Source: Candidatus Phytoplasma vitis
GTDB taxonomy: Bacteria > Bacillota_I > Bacilli_A > Acholeplasmatales > Acholeplasmataceae
Direction of reading: 5' to 3'
NCBI GenBank assembly: GCA_023934045.1
Contig: CP097583.1
Span: 372,001 to 436,000, forward strand
Length of the DNA: 64,000 nt
Shown here: piece by piece, positions 10,559 to 20,184 of the stretch
Layout of the letters: each line of letters opens with the position of its first letter
Position numbering within the stretch: position 1 is the first letter of the stretch
The notes under the pieces: model-generated
What the model was told of the DNA's origin: nothing
What the model saw: the letters and a program-made list of their open reading frames with translations, nothing else
Database searches by the model: none
Program-made: the position numbers and the translations under genes

Positions 10559-10585
10559 AAAAGACTTATAAACAATAAGTCTTTT
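10559..10585. terminator. Hairpin terminator
   Basis: AAAAGACTTAT and ATAAGTCTTTT form an 11-bp stem with a 5-base loop. It lies about 120 bases beyond the stop of the minus-strand membrane protein gene and would work in both directions. Confidence 0.6.
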
Positions 10586-10707
10586 AATCAATGAAAATGT
10601 AAAAAGTTTTGGTTTTGATGGAAATTCAAAACATTATTCAAATACTGCTTTTTTCATTCTAAGTTTTTTATGTATAATAAGTCAAAAAAATAAATAAATA
10701 TTTTATC

Positions 10708-11709
10708 TTATTTTTTTTTAATAAAATGATTTACAATACTTACAATAATATATAAAATTGATAAAAATATTGTCACAAAAGCTTCTAATAAAAACCAAAC
10801 TAAAAGCCATTCACATTTTTTAGGTATTTTTTGTTCGATAAAACGATCTAGTTGATTTAAAGTATTAACCCAAACTAAACTATATAATATCAAGAAAAAT
10901 AATGCCTCTAATAATCCTAAAAATAAAACAATTAATTTATTACTTCCTAAAAAAGAAGGCAAAAAAGATGTACCACAAAAAAAACTAATGATAAATAATT
11001 TTTTGAGCCAAACATGGAATCTCAAGTTAACTTTTATTTTATTAACTCTATATAAGTAGCTTATTAAAAAAAGCACTATAAAACTTATCAAAAATGGTAA
11101 TAAAACAAATAATACTAAAAAATACCTTAAAATAGTGTTTGATAAAGGTGATGATACAAATGTAGTTGTTAATAATTTATGTTCTACAAGATAAAAACAC
11201 GCAAAATATACTCCCCATACAACAGCCAAAAAGATCGAAAATAAAAAACAAATCCGACTAGCAAAAACATATACATCTACAAAACAATAAAATAAAAAAC
11301 GTATGAAATACAATAAAACCATAATGATTAATGTTGAATACCAAAATGAAAATAATAATGTAATTTCACATTTGAAATTAATTAAAAAACAAATAGTAAT
11401 AATCGCTGATAAGATGAGAATACCAATCAAACTATATAACCTATAAAAAACACTTTTATGAGATATAACGGCGTCTGATTTAGTTTTTTGCAAAATATTT
11501 TCTTTTAATTGATTAATTTTATGAATATTTTTTTGAATAAATTTATTTTGTCTTTGATCGTCATGATGGTTATTAATATAAGTTTTGAAATTTTGTTTAT
11601 AAAACTTATTTGAAGGATTGATCATAAAATCCAAATATTTAGTTTTTGTAATGATATATAAAGCAAGACAACCAACAATAAAATTAATACCTAAATAATA
11701 ATAATTCAT
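10708..11709 (-). CDS. Multi-pass membrane protein, hypothetical (333 aa)
   Basis: I do not recognise the family. One hydrophobic segment lies at residues 4-22, then a polar stretch (about 30-95), then at least six strongly hydrophobic segments from about 105 to 330. It ends in IVNHFIKKK. The start ATG overlaps the last four bases of the upstream exported-protein gene at 11706-12902, so the two are translationally coupled and probably act together. Together they recall the paired membrane/exported genes in phytoplasma mobile units. A transport or secretion role is only a possibility. Confidence 0.6.
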   Translation of the reverse strand: MNYYYLGINFIVGCLALYIITKTKYLDFMINPSNKFYKQNFKTYINNHHDDQRQNKFIQKNIHKINQLKENILQKTKSDAVISHKSVFYRLYSLIGILILSAIITICFLINFKCEITLLFSFWYSTLIIMVLLYFIRFLFYCFVDVYVFASRICFLFSIFLAVVWGVYFACFYLVEHKLLTTTFVSSPLSNTILRYFLVLFVLLPFLISFIVLFLISYLYRVNKIKVNLRFHVWLKKLFIISFFCGTSFLPSFLGSNKLIVLFLGLLEALFFLILYSLVWVNTLNQLDRFIEQKIPKKCEWLLVWFLLEAFVTIFLSILYIIVSIVNHFIKKK

Positions 11710-12902
11710 TTTTTTAATTTACCACAATAAACGGTTAATTTTTTTTGGGGCTCTATTTCTAGACCGTGTTTAGGTTGAATTAAATTTATAAGCATATGGC
11801 TAGAATCAGAAAAATTAACTCTCTTAATTAATCTATAAACACTATTGTTGTTGCTATCTTTCTTTAATTCATAAACTTCTAATTCATTTTGGGAAGGAAA
11901 ATGAAGCGCAAATCCTAATGTTTTTTCATGACTATTATTTTTTATATCAAAAAGAATATTTTCTTTTTTAGATGCAAAAGACTCATATTTTTTTTCTGCC
12001 ATATCAATTGCTTCAAACACCTCAGGAAAAACAATTTTCCTCCAGGTATTTCCAACAACTTTTTTAGTTCCTTTTTTTAAAGCGGTTTTGGTGATAGCAT
12101 GGCCTACTTTTTGGTTTATTTTTTTCTTAATATAATTTTTAATTTTGGTTTTGATTTCTTTGGTGATTTTGTTTTGGATTAAATCCATTTTTGCTATGCC
12201 TATTTCTACTAATTCTGCATCTGAAAATTCACCTTTTAATAATAATTTTTCTACCAATTCATCAAAATTAGCTGTTTCTAAAAAATCTGTTAAATTACTG
12301 ACAAAATCAATAACACTAGTAATGAAAGAAGAAGACATATCACAATCACAAAAAGTGATATCTACTTGTTTTATTTCATTCAATTGACTAGGATTAAAAA
12401 AGAAAAAAGCTTTCCCTTGATCATTTAAAGTATAATATCTAACAATATCATTAATCATGGCAACACCATCATCTTTAAAATCACAAATTTTATCACCACC
12501 GTATTCTTTGGCTATTTGATAACCTGTTTTAATTACTTTAAAAAATTTAGCTGGAGGAAAAAAATTCAAACCGATGTTAATAGCATTACTGGCTATTTGA
12601 GTTTTATTAGCATACTCTTGATAAGTTCTGCAAGGAACCATTTTCATTCCTGGAAAATCATAAAACATTCTTGCATTACTAGCAAAAACATGTCCATCTT
12701 CGTGTCGCCAAAATTTTGAATTATGTCTTTGACTATAATCTATTTCATAATCATTAGGATTAAAAGATAGTTGATTAGTCCCGCCTCCACCATCAGTAAT
12801 TAAAGCAAAAACAGGAATTAAAAAAATATTTAAAAAAGAAAAGATTAAGAAAATAAGAAATAAAACTTTTATTTTAAGATTTTTAAAAAAATTAAAAGAC
12901 AT
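11706..12902 (-). CDS. Exported protein with signal peptide, hypothetical (398 aa)
   Basis: An N-terminal basic region and hydrophobic core (about residues 10-32) end near PVFA-LI, a plausible signal peptidase site. The mature part is mostly soluble, with CDCD near residue 185, a lysine-rich middle predicted helical and a C-terminal segment rich in beta-type residues. Strong ribosome site AGGGGGG stands five bases before the ATG. It shares its leader (GG-rich site, MSF start) with the membrane protein at 51235-51957. Its last four bases overlap the next membrane gene. The family is not recognised; it could be a surface or secreted factor facing the host. Confidence 0.65.
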   Translation of the reverse strand: MSFNFFKNLKIKVLFLIFLIFSFLNIFLIPVFALITDGGGGTNQLSFNPNDYEIDYSQRHNSKFWRHEDGHVFASNARMFYDFPGMKMVPCRTYQEYANKTQIASNAINIGLNFFPPAKFFKVIKTGYQIAKEYGGDKICDFKDDGVAMINDIVRYYTLNDQGKAFFFFNPSQLNEIKQVDITFCDCDMSSSFITSVIDFVSNLTDFLETANFDELVEKLLLKGEFSDAELVEIGIAKMDLIQNKITKEIKTKIKNYIKKKINQKVGHAITKTALKKGTKKVVGNTWRKIVFPEVFEAIDMAEKKYESFASKKENILFDIKNNSHEKTLGFALHFPSQNELEVYELKKDSNNNSVYRLIKRVNFSDSSHMLINLIQPKHGLEIEPQKKLTVYCGKLKK

Positions 12903-13287
12903 AAAACCCCCCTAAAAATTATTTTTTATTTAATAAAATTAAAATATTGTATTTTTTTAAAAATAGATAATAATTTATAAAAATTAACATCTCTTTGCAA
13001 AAAATTAAAAATAACTAGAATGGAAATTTATTATCATAAAAGATTTTTATTACCTCCTTTACTTTAATAATTTAATTATATATTTTTTATACAATTGGTT
13101 TTTGGTTGACTTTTTTTATATTAGTTCATATCTTTTTAATATCGTGTATTTTGAAAATAGTAAAAATATATAACTACACGTAGTATAACACTAAGATAAC
13201 ACTAAGTAAAAAAATGTTTAATAAATTTCACAAAATGAATTTTTGGTGAAGTGATTATGCGTTTAAGAAAACAAAAAAACGTAATTA
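12903..13287. other. Intergenic region upstream of the minus-strand pair
   Basis: It holds no convincing gene. A perfect Shine-Dalgarno sequence for the minus strand, TAAAGGAGGTA, lies at 13051-13061 and serves only a ten-codon minus frame starting near 13037. This may be a leader peptide for the gene pair 11706-12902 or the remains of a lost gene. Confidence 0.3.
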
Positions 13288-13327
13288 AACAGTATTTAAG
13301 GTTTTTAAAGTTTTTTGTTTGTTTAAT
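13288..13327. repeat. 40-bp direct repeat, right copy
   Basis: Identical to 10472-10511; see that entry. The similarity extends left to about 13262 with a few mismatches. Confidence 0.7.
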
Positions 13328-13529
13328 ATTAAAAAATGATAAGATCTACAAAAATAGAACCAGTTGAGAGCAACAATTTTATCGAAAAAAAATATGATTT
13401 TTTCCGAAAAACCAAATTGCTTGAAAACAATTTTTAAAAACAATAAAATAAAAATATTAGTATTTAAAATATTTTAAATTTATTGTTTTATATCAATATT
13501 ATTAAATTTACTAAAATTTTAATTAAACA

Positions 13530-13605
13530 ACAAGTATCTTATTTTAATAGTATAATATATGTATAAACTTATACATATATTATACTATTAAAATAAGATA
13601 CTTGT
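13530..13605. repeat. Near-perfect palindrome with 37-bp arms
   Basis: The left arm (13530-13566) begins ACAAGTATCTTATTTTAATA in outline and its exact reverse complement fills 13569-13605, leaving only the bases AC between. No T run follows, so a simple terminator is unlikely. It lies in a gene-free stretch between a direct repeat and a MITE-like element. A 76-base palindrome could extrude a cruciform, bind a dimeric protein, or be a replication or resolution site. Confidence 0.85.
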
Positions 13606-13746
13606 AAAATTAAAATACAAATAAAAATATTTTTTTACGTAATTACTAAATATTTAGGTATTTAAAAAAAATTTACTTAATATAAAAAAACAAAACAATC
13701 AAAATATTGTCTTTTGAGGTATTTTAAATTTATTTTTTGAAGTAAA

Positions 13747-13968
13747 CCGCACTGTTATATTTTTTTGTAAATAAATTCATTTTTAATACCGAAAAGAATA
13801 GTTAAAATAAACTAGTCTTTTTTTTAGTAAAATAAAAAAAAGAAAGAATAAAATTTTTGAAATGAAAATTTTGAAATGAAAATACAAAATAAAAATAAAA
13901 TTAAAAAAAAGAATTAGTCATTAAAAATGAATTTAAAAAACATTTACAATTTTTTATAACACTGCGCA
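13747..13968. mobile_element. MITE-like element, copy 2
   Basis: Left end CGCACTGTTATA at 13749 and right end TTATAACACTGCG to 13966 are inverted. Both contain the shared sub-terminal AAATTCATTTTTAAT or its complement. An ACTAGT segment and a lysine-rich spacer lie inside; there is no gene. This copy defines the probable ends best: CGCA(C/G)TGTTATAA. Confidence 0.6.
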
Positions 13969-14064
13969 CATCTAATTTATACATATAAATTTATAACACT
14001 GCGATGAAAAATACTCTCGTAAAGAGAGTCTAAAATATATAAAAAGTAATATTTATTTTTAATT

Positions 14065-14289
14065 TTATAATTTTTTTGATTCGTCTTCTATTTTATTTAA
14101 AGTGTATTCCAAAAAAGATTTGATTTTGATCGAATTTTTCATACTCATTTGTCTTGAAAATATGAATTCAACACATTTTAATTCAAATTTTTCTCGCGTT
14201 AAATTTTCGAATTTGAATTTTAAAACAAAATATATTAAAATAATATTCAAAATTAAACTTATTATTAAAAGAAATAATTGAATTTCCAT
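14065..14289 (-). CDS. Small membrane protein (74 aa), hypothetical
   Basis: One hydrophobic segment (about residues 5-24) is followed by a charged helical tail with one cysteine. ATG follows AAAAAGGAAGTT. The 74-residue frame fits a single-pass membrane peptide with a cytoplasmic or external helix. There is no recognised family and no operon partner. The upstream DNA is decayed. Confidence 0.45.
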   Translation of the reverse strand: MEIQLFLLIISLILNIILIYFVLKFKFENLTREKFELKCVEFIFSRQMSMKNSIKIKSFLEYTLNKIEDESKKL

Positions 14290-15540
14290 TTTTTTTAACT
14301 TCCTTTTTCTATTTTTACCCTTCAGTTGAAATGATTTCGTAGTGGGATTTTCGAGAATAAGATAATGATTTATCTAATTATCGTTCTTTTTTAAAATAGT
14401 TTACTTTTTTTGTAAAACCAAACGATAACAACAATCCAAAAAATTAAAATTACCGCAATAGCGGATAAATGTTTTTTTTAAAATCAGTATTAATAAATTT
14501 CATTTCTTTCCGATAATATTGATTATTATTAAATACCGAAATATGAATATATTACTATTATATAACTTTATATTTTGAATGTTGAAAAAATTAAATTTCA
14601 TTATTTTAGATTTTGATAAAAATAAAATCAAAAATTATTCATTCAAAAAATTAATTAAAAAAAACATTTAAAATTTTTTGAAACAATGCAAAATTGCCAC
14701 ACCATTATAATTATTAACAACAAATAATAATCATAAACCCATAAATAAAACTATTTTAAATAAAAATAATTGTTTTAAATTAATAAAAATATAAATAATA
14801 TTAAATACAAATAATATTTATCTAATAGTATCAAAAAATCAAATAAATTAATTTAAATATAATCTCATTTACTACTCATATAATGATTATTATCAAATAA
14901 TAAAATATAAGTATTATTGATATTATATATACTTTATATTTTAAATTTTTAATAAAGTGTAATAAAAAATTTTTATTTTATTTACCATGATGTTTTCATG
15001 GTCTTATTTTACGGGTTGTCCGACTCATTGTTGTGAGATATGAATTTTGAACTTAATTTAAAATAAACACAAAAAATTATTACTAAATAAATAAGACTAT
15101 CATATATTTATAAACAATATAAAAAAATAAAAATTTTTATCATTATTTTATAATTGACAAAAAACGAAAAAGAAAATAACAAAATTATGTATAAAAATAC
15201 TTTAATGATTTAAATTAAATTACTAATAAAATTTTTTTGATTTTTAAAATATTCATTTTTTTATTAAGAAAAACATTTAATTTTAATATCAAATCCTAGT
15301 TAAAAAAGATTTATTTTTCTTAAAAATTTAAATTAAAAATATTGCTTTTAATAATCGGAATTTTAATTATTTTCATATTAATTATTTTTTTCTTTTTAAT
15401 AAATTATAATTGAAAATAAAACTTTTAAGACCTTATTTTAATTAAATTTTGTTAATAAAAATAAAAAAATACTTAAAATAATTATTCAAAAATTTTTACA
15501 ATCTTTATTTTTTTATTTAAATTAATTAAAGTATAATATT
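14290..15540. other. Long gene-free AT-rich stretch
   Basis: No frame of convincing length or ribosome site is seen. One less AT-rich island at about 14990-15050 contains a small hairpin (CCATGATGTTTTCATGG) and the sequence GGGTTGTCCGACTC; it does not match tRNA, SRP RNA, RNase P or tmRNA signatures I know. It may be a structured RNA or a remnant of a mobile-unit gene. Confidence 0.35.
15532..15537 (+). promoter_or_regulatory. Possible -10 box for the uvr operon
   Basis: TATAAT lies 76 bases before the uvrC start, preceded by T-rich DNA that offers only a weak -35. In so AT-rich a sequence such matches are common. Confidence 0.25.
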
Positions 15541-15612
15541 AATATATTATGATTATTTTAGTAATACAATTAAATAAAAAATAATATTTTATCATATGAA
15601 GGTATAAAAAAT

Positions 15613-17220
15613 GTGTTATCAGAAAAACTAAAAATATTACCGTCAGAACCAGGATGTTATCTATTCCGAGATCAAAATAAAAATATAATTTATGTAGGAA
15701 AAGCGAAAAATTTAAAAAATAGAATTAAAAATTATTTTACATGTTCTCACAATAAAAAAACTAATCTTTTAGTATCTGAAACTGCAGATATAGATTATAT
15801 TTTGACAAATAACGAATTAGAAGCGCTCATTTTAGAATCAAATTTAATTAAAAAACACACTCCTAAATATAATTTCAAATTAACAAATGATACTAGTTAT
15901 CCTTATATCGAAATAACAAATGAAAAACATCCTAGATTAATCTTATCTAGATATAAAATAGTTCCTAAAAATAAAAAAATATTCGGTCCTTATCCTAGCA
16001 ACGAAACTGTTAAAGAAACAATAAGCATATTATATCAAATATATCCCTTAAGAAAATGTCATCCTATAAATAAAAAAGCTTGTATTTATTATCATATGAA
16101 ACAATGTATCGGTCCTTGCAACAACTTGAATGTTAATTATCAAGAAAATATTGAAGCTATAACTAAATTTCTAAAAGGCGATAATAAAGAAATTATCAAA
16201 AAAATAAAAAATTACATGAAAGAAACTAGTGAAAAATTAGAATTTGAACAAGCATTAAAATATAAAAAAATTTTATTTCATTTAAAAAAAATAATAGAAA
16301 AACAATTTGTAAATAATATAACCAAAAGTAAAAGTTCCGATATTATCGCTAATTATTATGACCAAAATGAAATTTCTATATATATACTAAGATTAAATCA
16401 AGGCAATATTTTCGATCATCATCAAATAGTTTTTTCTTATGTAGGACTTGTTGAAAGTAATATTATTACTTATTTAAATTTATATTACCAAGAACAAATG
16501 ATTCCCGAAGAAATTATTTTAGGAGAAGAATTAAAAAAAGAGAGAAAAAATATTGAAAAATTACTAAAAACAAAAATTTCTATACCTTCTAAAAAAACAA
16601 AATTTCATTTATATCAATTATCTTTAAAAAACGCTAAAGAAAATCTTATTAAATATAATTTAATCCATAAATCAAAATTTCAACAAATGCAAGAATATAT
16701 CGAACTTTTATCCAAATTTTTCCAAAAAAAAATTAATCATATTGAAGTTTTTGATAATTCACATTTATTTCAAAAATCTTTTGTATCAGCTATGATCGTT
16801 TTTAAAAATTTTAAATTTGATAAAAAATGTTATCGTAAATTTAATATAGAAAAAGAATTTCAAGATGAATATCGTTCTTTTGAATATGTTTTGCAAAAAC
16901 GTTATAAAAAACTTGTAGAAATGAAAGCCCCTTTACCTGATTTGATTTTAATAGATGGTGGAAAAGGACAATTTAATATTTGTTACAAAACTTTAAAAAA
17001 AATGAATTTAGATATTACATTAGGAGCGTTGAAAAAAAATAATAAACATCAATTAGAAGCTTTAATTACAAAAAAAGGAATTTTTTATTTCGAAAATAAA
17101 GATAAATTATTTCGTTTTTTATTACAATTAAGTACTGAAGTTCATCGTTTTACCCTATTATTTCATCAAAAAAAACAACAAAAAGAAATAAAAAAAATTT
17201 TATCTTATATCCCAAATTAG
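15613..17220 (+). CDS. uvrC: Excinuclease ABC subunit C, lacking the C-terminal HhH domain
   Basis: Makes both incisions around bulky DNA lesions in complex with UvrB. The GIY-YIG nuclease is at the start (CYLFRD then IIYVGKAKNLKNRI, residues 14-38). Four cysteines follow around residues 153-174 (KCHPINKKAC then QCIGPC), then the UVR motif and the RNase H-like C-terminal nuclease with EVFDNSH and LILIDGGKGQ. The protein stops at ILSYIPN, just after the EVHRFTLLFHQKK segment; most UvrC proteins continue for about 60 residues with a helix-hairpin-helix pair, absent here. GTG start follows AAGG; an out-of-frame ATG lies two bases earlier. First gene of uvrC-uvrA-uvrB, about 140 bases before uvrA. 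Confidence 0.95.
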   Translation: MLSEKLKILPSEPGCYLFRDQNKNIIYVGKAKNLKNRIKNYFTCSHNKKTNLLVSETADIDYILTNNELEALILESNLIKKHTPKYNFKLTNDTSYPYIEITNEKHPRLILSRYKIVPKNKKIFGPYPSNETVKETISILYQIYPLRKCHPINKKACIYYHMKQCIGPCNNLNVNYQENIEAITKFLKGDNKEIIKKIKNYMKETSEKLEFEQALKYKKILFHLKKIIEKQFVNNITKSKSSDIIANYYDQNEISIYILRLNQGNIFDHHQIVFSYVGLVESNIITYLNLYYQEQMIPEEIILGEELKKERKNIEKLLKTKISIPSKKTKFHLYQLSLKNAKENLIKYNLIHKSKFQQMQEYIELLSKFFQKKINHIEVFDNSHLFQKSFVSAMIVFKNFKFDKKCYRKFNIEKEFQDEYRSFEYVLQKRYKKLVEMKAPLPDLILIDGGKGQFNICYKTLKKMNLDITLGALKKNNKHQLEALITKKGIFYFENKDKLFRFLLQLSTEVHRFTLLFHQKKQQKEIKKILSYIPN

Positions 17221-17363
17221 ATTTAATAAAAATATTAAAAACTATTTAACATTTGAAAATAAAAAATTTAGAAAATTAAATATAATTTATAATATTTTTG
17301 TTAAATTATTTATTAAACTAATAAAAAAATAAAAATTAAAATATAAGAAAGTACTATAATCAA

Positions 17364-20165
17364 ATGAATAATAATCAAATAATAAAAATTAGAGGTGCTA
17401 AAGTTAATAACTTAAAAAATATTAATTTAGATATCCCTAAATTTAAATTTATTGTAGTGACTGGTATTTCAGGTTCTGGAAAATCTTCTTTAGTTTTTGG
17501 TACTCTATACCAAGAAGGTAAAAGAAAATATATAGAATCTCTTAATTTTTATTCTAGAAAATTTTTAGGAAATTTTGAAAAACCAGATGTCGATCAAATT
17601 GAAGGTTTATGTCCTGCAATCAACATTAAAAAAGGAATAATATCTTATAATCCACGTTCTACTGTCGGAACTATGACTGAAATTTATGATTACTTAAGTT
17701 TGCTTTATGCTAATATTTCTATTCCTCAAGATCCCGAAACTAAACAATCAATTAAAAATCAAAATTTAGAAGAAATTATCGAACAAATTTTAAAATTGAA
17801 ACTAAATTCTAAAATTTTTATTTTAGCTCCAATTGTAGAAAAAGAAAAAGGAACACATCAAAAAATTTTAAAAAAATTTTTAAAAAAAGGTTTCGATTGT
17901 TTTATTATTGATCAAAAAAAAATATCATTAGAAAACGGTTTCCCTTCGCTAGAAAAAGATCAATATCATGATATTTATATCGTCATAGATCGTATTGAAA
18001 TAAATAACAATAAAGAAAGATTATGTGATTCTTTAAATTTGGCTTTTTCTTTAGTTCCTGATAAGGTTTTTATTTCACAAGAGGAAAAAATTCACAAATT
18101 TTACCGTAATTATTATTCTTCTGAAAAAAAATTTATCATTCCTAAAAGAGAAATACGTTTATTTTCTTTTAATAATACTCATGGAATTTGTCAAAGTTGT
18201 CAAGGTTTAGGCGTAAAAAATAAATTAGATCCGAATTTAATTATTTGTTTAGATAAATCTATTAATGAAGGAGGTATCATTCCTTATTTTTACTATCAAA
18301 ATGTATATTCTCAAATTCATGATTTAAAAACTTTTTGTCAACATAATAATATTGATATGAACACACCTTTAAAAAAATTAAATCCTAAATTATTAAACAT
18401 TCTTCTTTATGGAAAAAAAGAAAACCTTAAAAATAATAACTTTGATCCTCTTAATTCAGGAGTTATCAATATTTTAGAACATTTTTATCATCAAAAAAAT
18501 GATCCTAATAATATCAATTGGTTTATTAATTTTTTTGTTTCAGAACAAAAATGCGATTCATGTTCAGGAGCTCGTTTAAATGAAAAAGCTTTACTTTTTA
18601 AAATTCAAAATCATAATATTTATGAATTAAGCAAATTATCTATAAAAGAATTATTAGATTTTTTTCTTAATTTAAAATTGACAGATGAAGAAAAAAAAAT
18701 TTCTGATTTAATTTTACAAGGAATAATAGATAGACTTCATTTTTTAAAAGATATTGGTTTAGATTATTTAACTTTAGAACGTTGTATTAAAACTTTATCT
18801 GACGGAGAAATACAAAGAATTAGATTAGCTACTCAAATCGGAACTAAATTATCAGGTATTTTATATACATTAGATGAACCTTCTATCGGATTACATCCTA
18901 AAGATAATGAAAAACTAATTAAAGCTTTAAAAACAATTAGAAATTTAGGAAATACTTTATTAGTGATAGAACATGATCCACAAACAATGTTATCCGCTGA
19001 TTATTTAATAGAAATCGGGCCTCAAGCAGGAGAACAAGGAGGGCAAATAATAGCCTACGGTACTCCTGAAGAAATTATTAAAAATAAAAAAAGTTTAACG
19101 GGACAATATTTATCTGGTGAAAAAATAATTAATGTACCTAAAAAAAGAAATCCTATAAATCCTCAAAAAATAATCCAAATCAAAAATGTTTCCGAAAATA
19201 ATCTTAAAAATATCAACGTTGATTTTCCTTTAGAAATTTTAACAGTCATCACAGGAGTTTCAGGTTCTGGAAAATCGACTTTATTAAATCAAATTTTAAA
19301 ATCAAATATTCCAAAAAAAATTTCTTACCATAAAAATGAAAATATTTCTAATACATTTTTAAATAAATATAATAGTATTGAAAAAATTATAAAAATTATT
19401 TCTTCTCCTATCGGAACAAAAACTAAAAGCAATCTAATTACTTATACAAAAATTTTTGATTATATTAGAAATTTATTCGCTTCAACTACAGAAGCTAAAT
19501 TAAAAGGTTATACAAAAAGTCATTTTTCTTTTAATAATAAAAAAGGATATTGCGAACATTGTTCTGGATTAGGAATTAAAAAATTTAATATGAATTTTCT
19601 TCCTGATGTCTCTCTTAAATGCGCAAAATGTAAAGGTCAAAAATTTAATAGAGAAATATTAAAAATTAAATATAAAAATAAAAATATAGCCGAAATTTTA
19701 GATATGACAGTAAACGAAGCTTTAATCTTTTTTAATAATTTTACTTTTATCAAAAATCATTTTCAAATTTTAAAAGAAATAGGTTTAGATTATATACGTT
19801 TAGGACAAAATTTTAAAACTCTTTCGGATGGAGAATTACAAAAAATAAAATTAGCTAATGAATTTGCTAAAACAAATGTTAAAAATACCCTTTATATATT
19901 AGATGAACCTACTATAGGATTACATAGCGAAGATGTTAAAAAATTAATCAAAATAATTCATCATATAATTAAACAAAAAGCGACCGTAATTATGATCGAA
20001 CATAACTTAGATATAATTAAAAATGCTGATTATATTATTGATTTAGGGCCAGAAGGTGGAAATAACGGTGGATATATTATCGCTAAAGGAACTCCTGAAG
20101 AAATTATGCAAAAACCTAAAAGTTTCACAGGACAATATTTAAAAAAAATTTTAAATATAAAATAA
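17364..20165 (+). CDS. uvrA: Excinuclease ABC subunit A
   Basis: ABC-type ATPase that finds DNA damage and loads UvrB. The first nucleotide site GISGSGKSS is at residues 34-42, the second GVSGSGKST near 630. Signature LSDGE occurs twice. Zinc-binding cysteine pairs are visible at CQSCQGLG (about 274), CDSCSG (about 396), CEHCSGLG (about 728) and CAKCKG (about 752). At 933 residues the length is usual. AAGAAAG precedes ATG. The stop lies 19 bases before uvrB, so the two are in one operon. Confidence 0.97.
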   Translation: MNNNQIIKIRGAKVNNLKNINLDIPKFKFIVVTGISGSGKSSLVFGTLYQEGKRKYIESLNFYSRKFLGNFEKPDVDQIEGLCPAINIKKGIISYNPRSTVGTMTEIYDYLSLLYANISIPQDPETKQSIKNQNLEEIIEQILKLKLNSKIFILAPIVEKEKGTHQKILKKFLKKGFDCFIIDQKKISLENGFPSLEKDQYHDIYIVIDRIEINNNKERLCDSLNLAFSLVPDKVFISQEEKIHKFYRNYYSSEKKFIIPKREIRLFSFNNTHGICQSCQGLGVKNKLDPNLIICLDKSINEGGIIPYFYYQNVYSQIHDLKTFCQHNNIDMNTPLKKLNPKLLNILLYGKKENLKNNNFDPLNSGVINILEHFYHQKNDPNNINWFINFFVSEQKCDSCSGARLNEKALLFKIQNHNIYELSKLSIKELLDFFLNLKLTDEEKKISDLILQGIIDRLHFLKDIGLDYLTLERCIKTLSDGEIQRIRLATQIGTKLSGILYTLDEPSIGLHPKDNEKLIKALKTIRNLGNTLLVIEHDPQTMLSADYLIEIGPQAGEQGGQIIAYGTPEEIIKNKKSLTGQYLSGEKIINVPKKRNPINPQKIIQIKNVSENNLKNINVDFPLEILTVITGVSGSGKSTLLNQILKSNIPKKISYHKNENISNTFLNKYNSIEKIIKIISSPIGTKTKSNLITYTKIFDYIRNLFASTTEAKLKGYTKSHFSFNNKKGYCEHCSGLGIKKFNMNFLPDVSLKCAKCKGQKFNREILKIKYKNKNIAEILDMTVNEALIFFNNFTFIKNHFQILKEIGLDYIRLGQNFKTLSDGELQKIKLANEFAKTNVKNTLYILDEPTIGLHSEDVKKLIKIIHHIIKQKATVIMIEHNLDIIKNADYIIDLGPEGGNNGGYIIAKGTPEEIMQKPKSFTGQYLKKILNIK

Positions 20166-20184
20166 ATAATAAGGTTGAAATTAT

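Noticed and set aside
13530-13605. Palindrome considered a rho-independent terminator
   Set aside because: No T run on either side and no gene ending nearby.
14990-15050. GC-richer island considered as a riboswitch or small RNA
   Set aside because: Only a short hairpin; no match to signatures I can recall, so it is described as unexplained.
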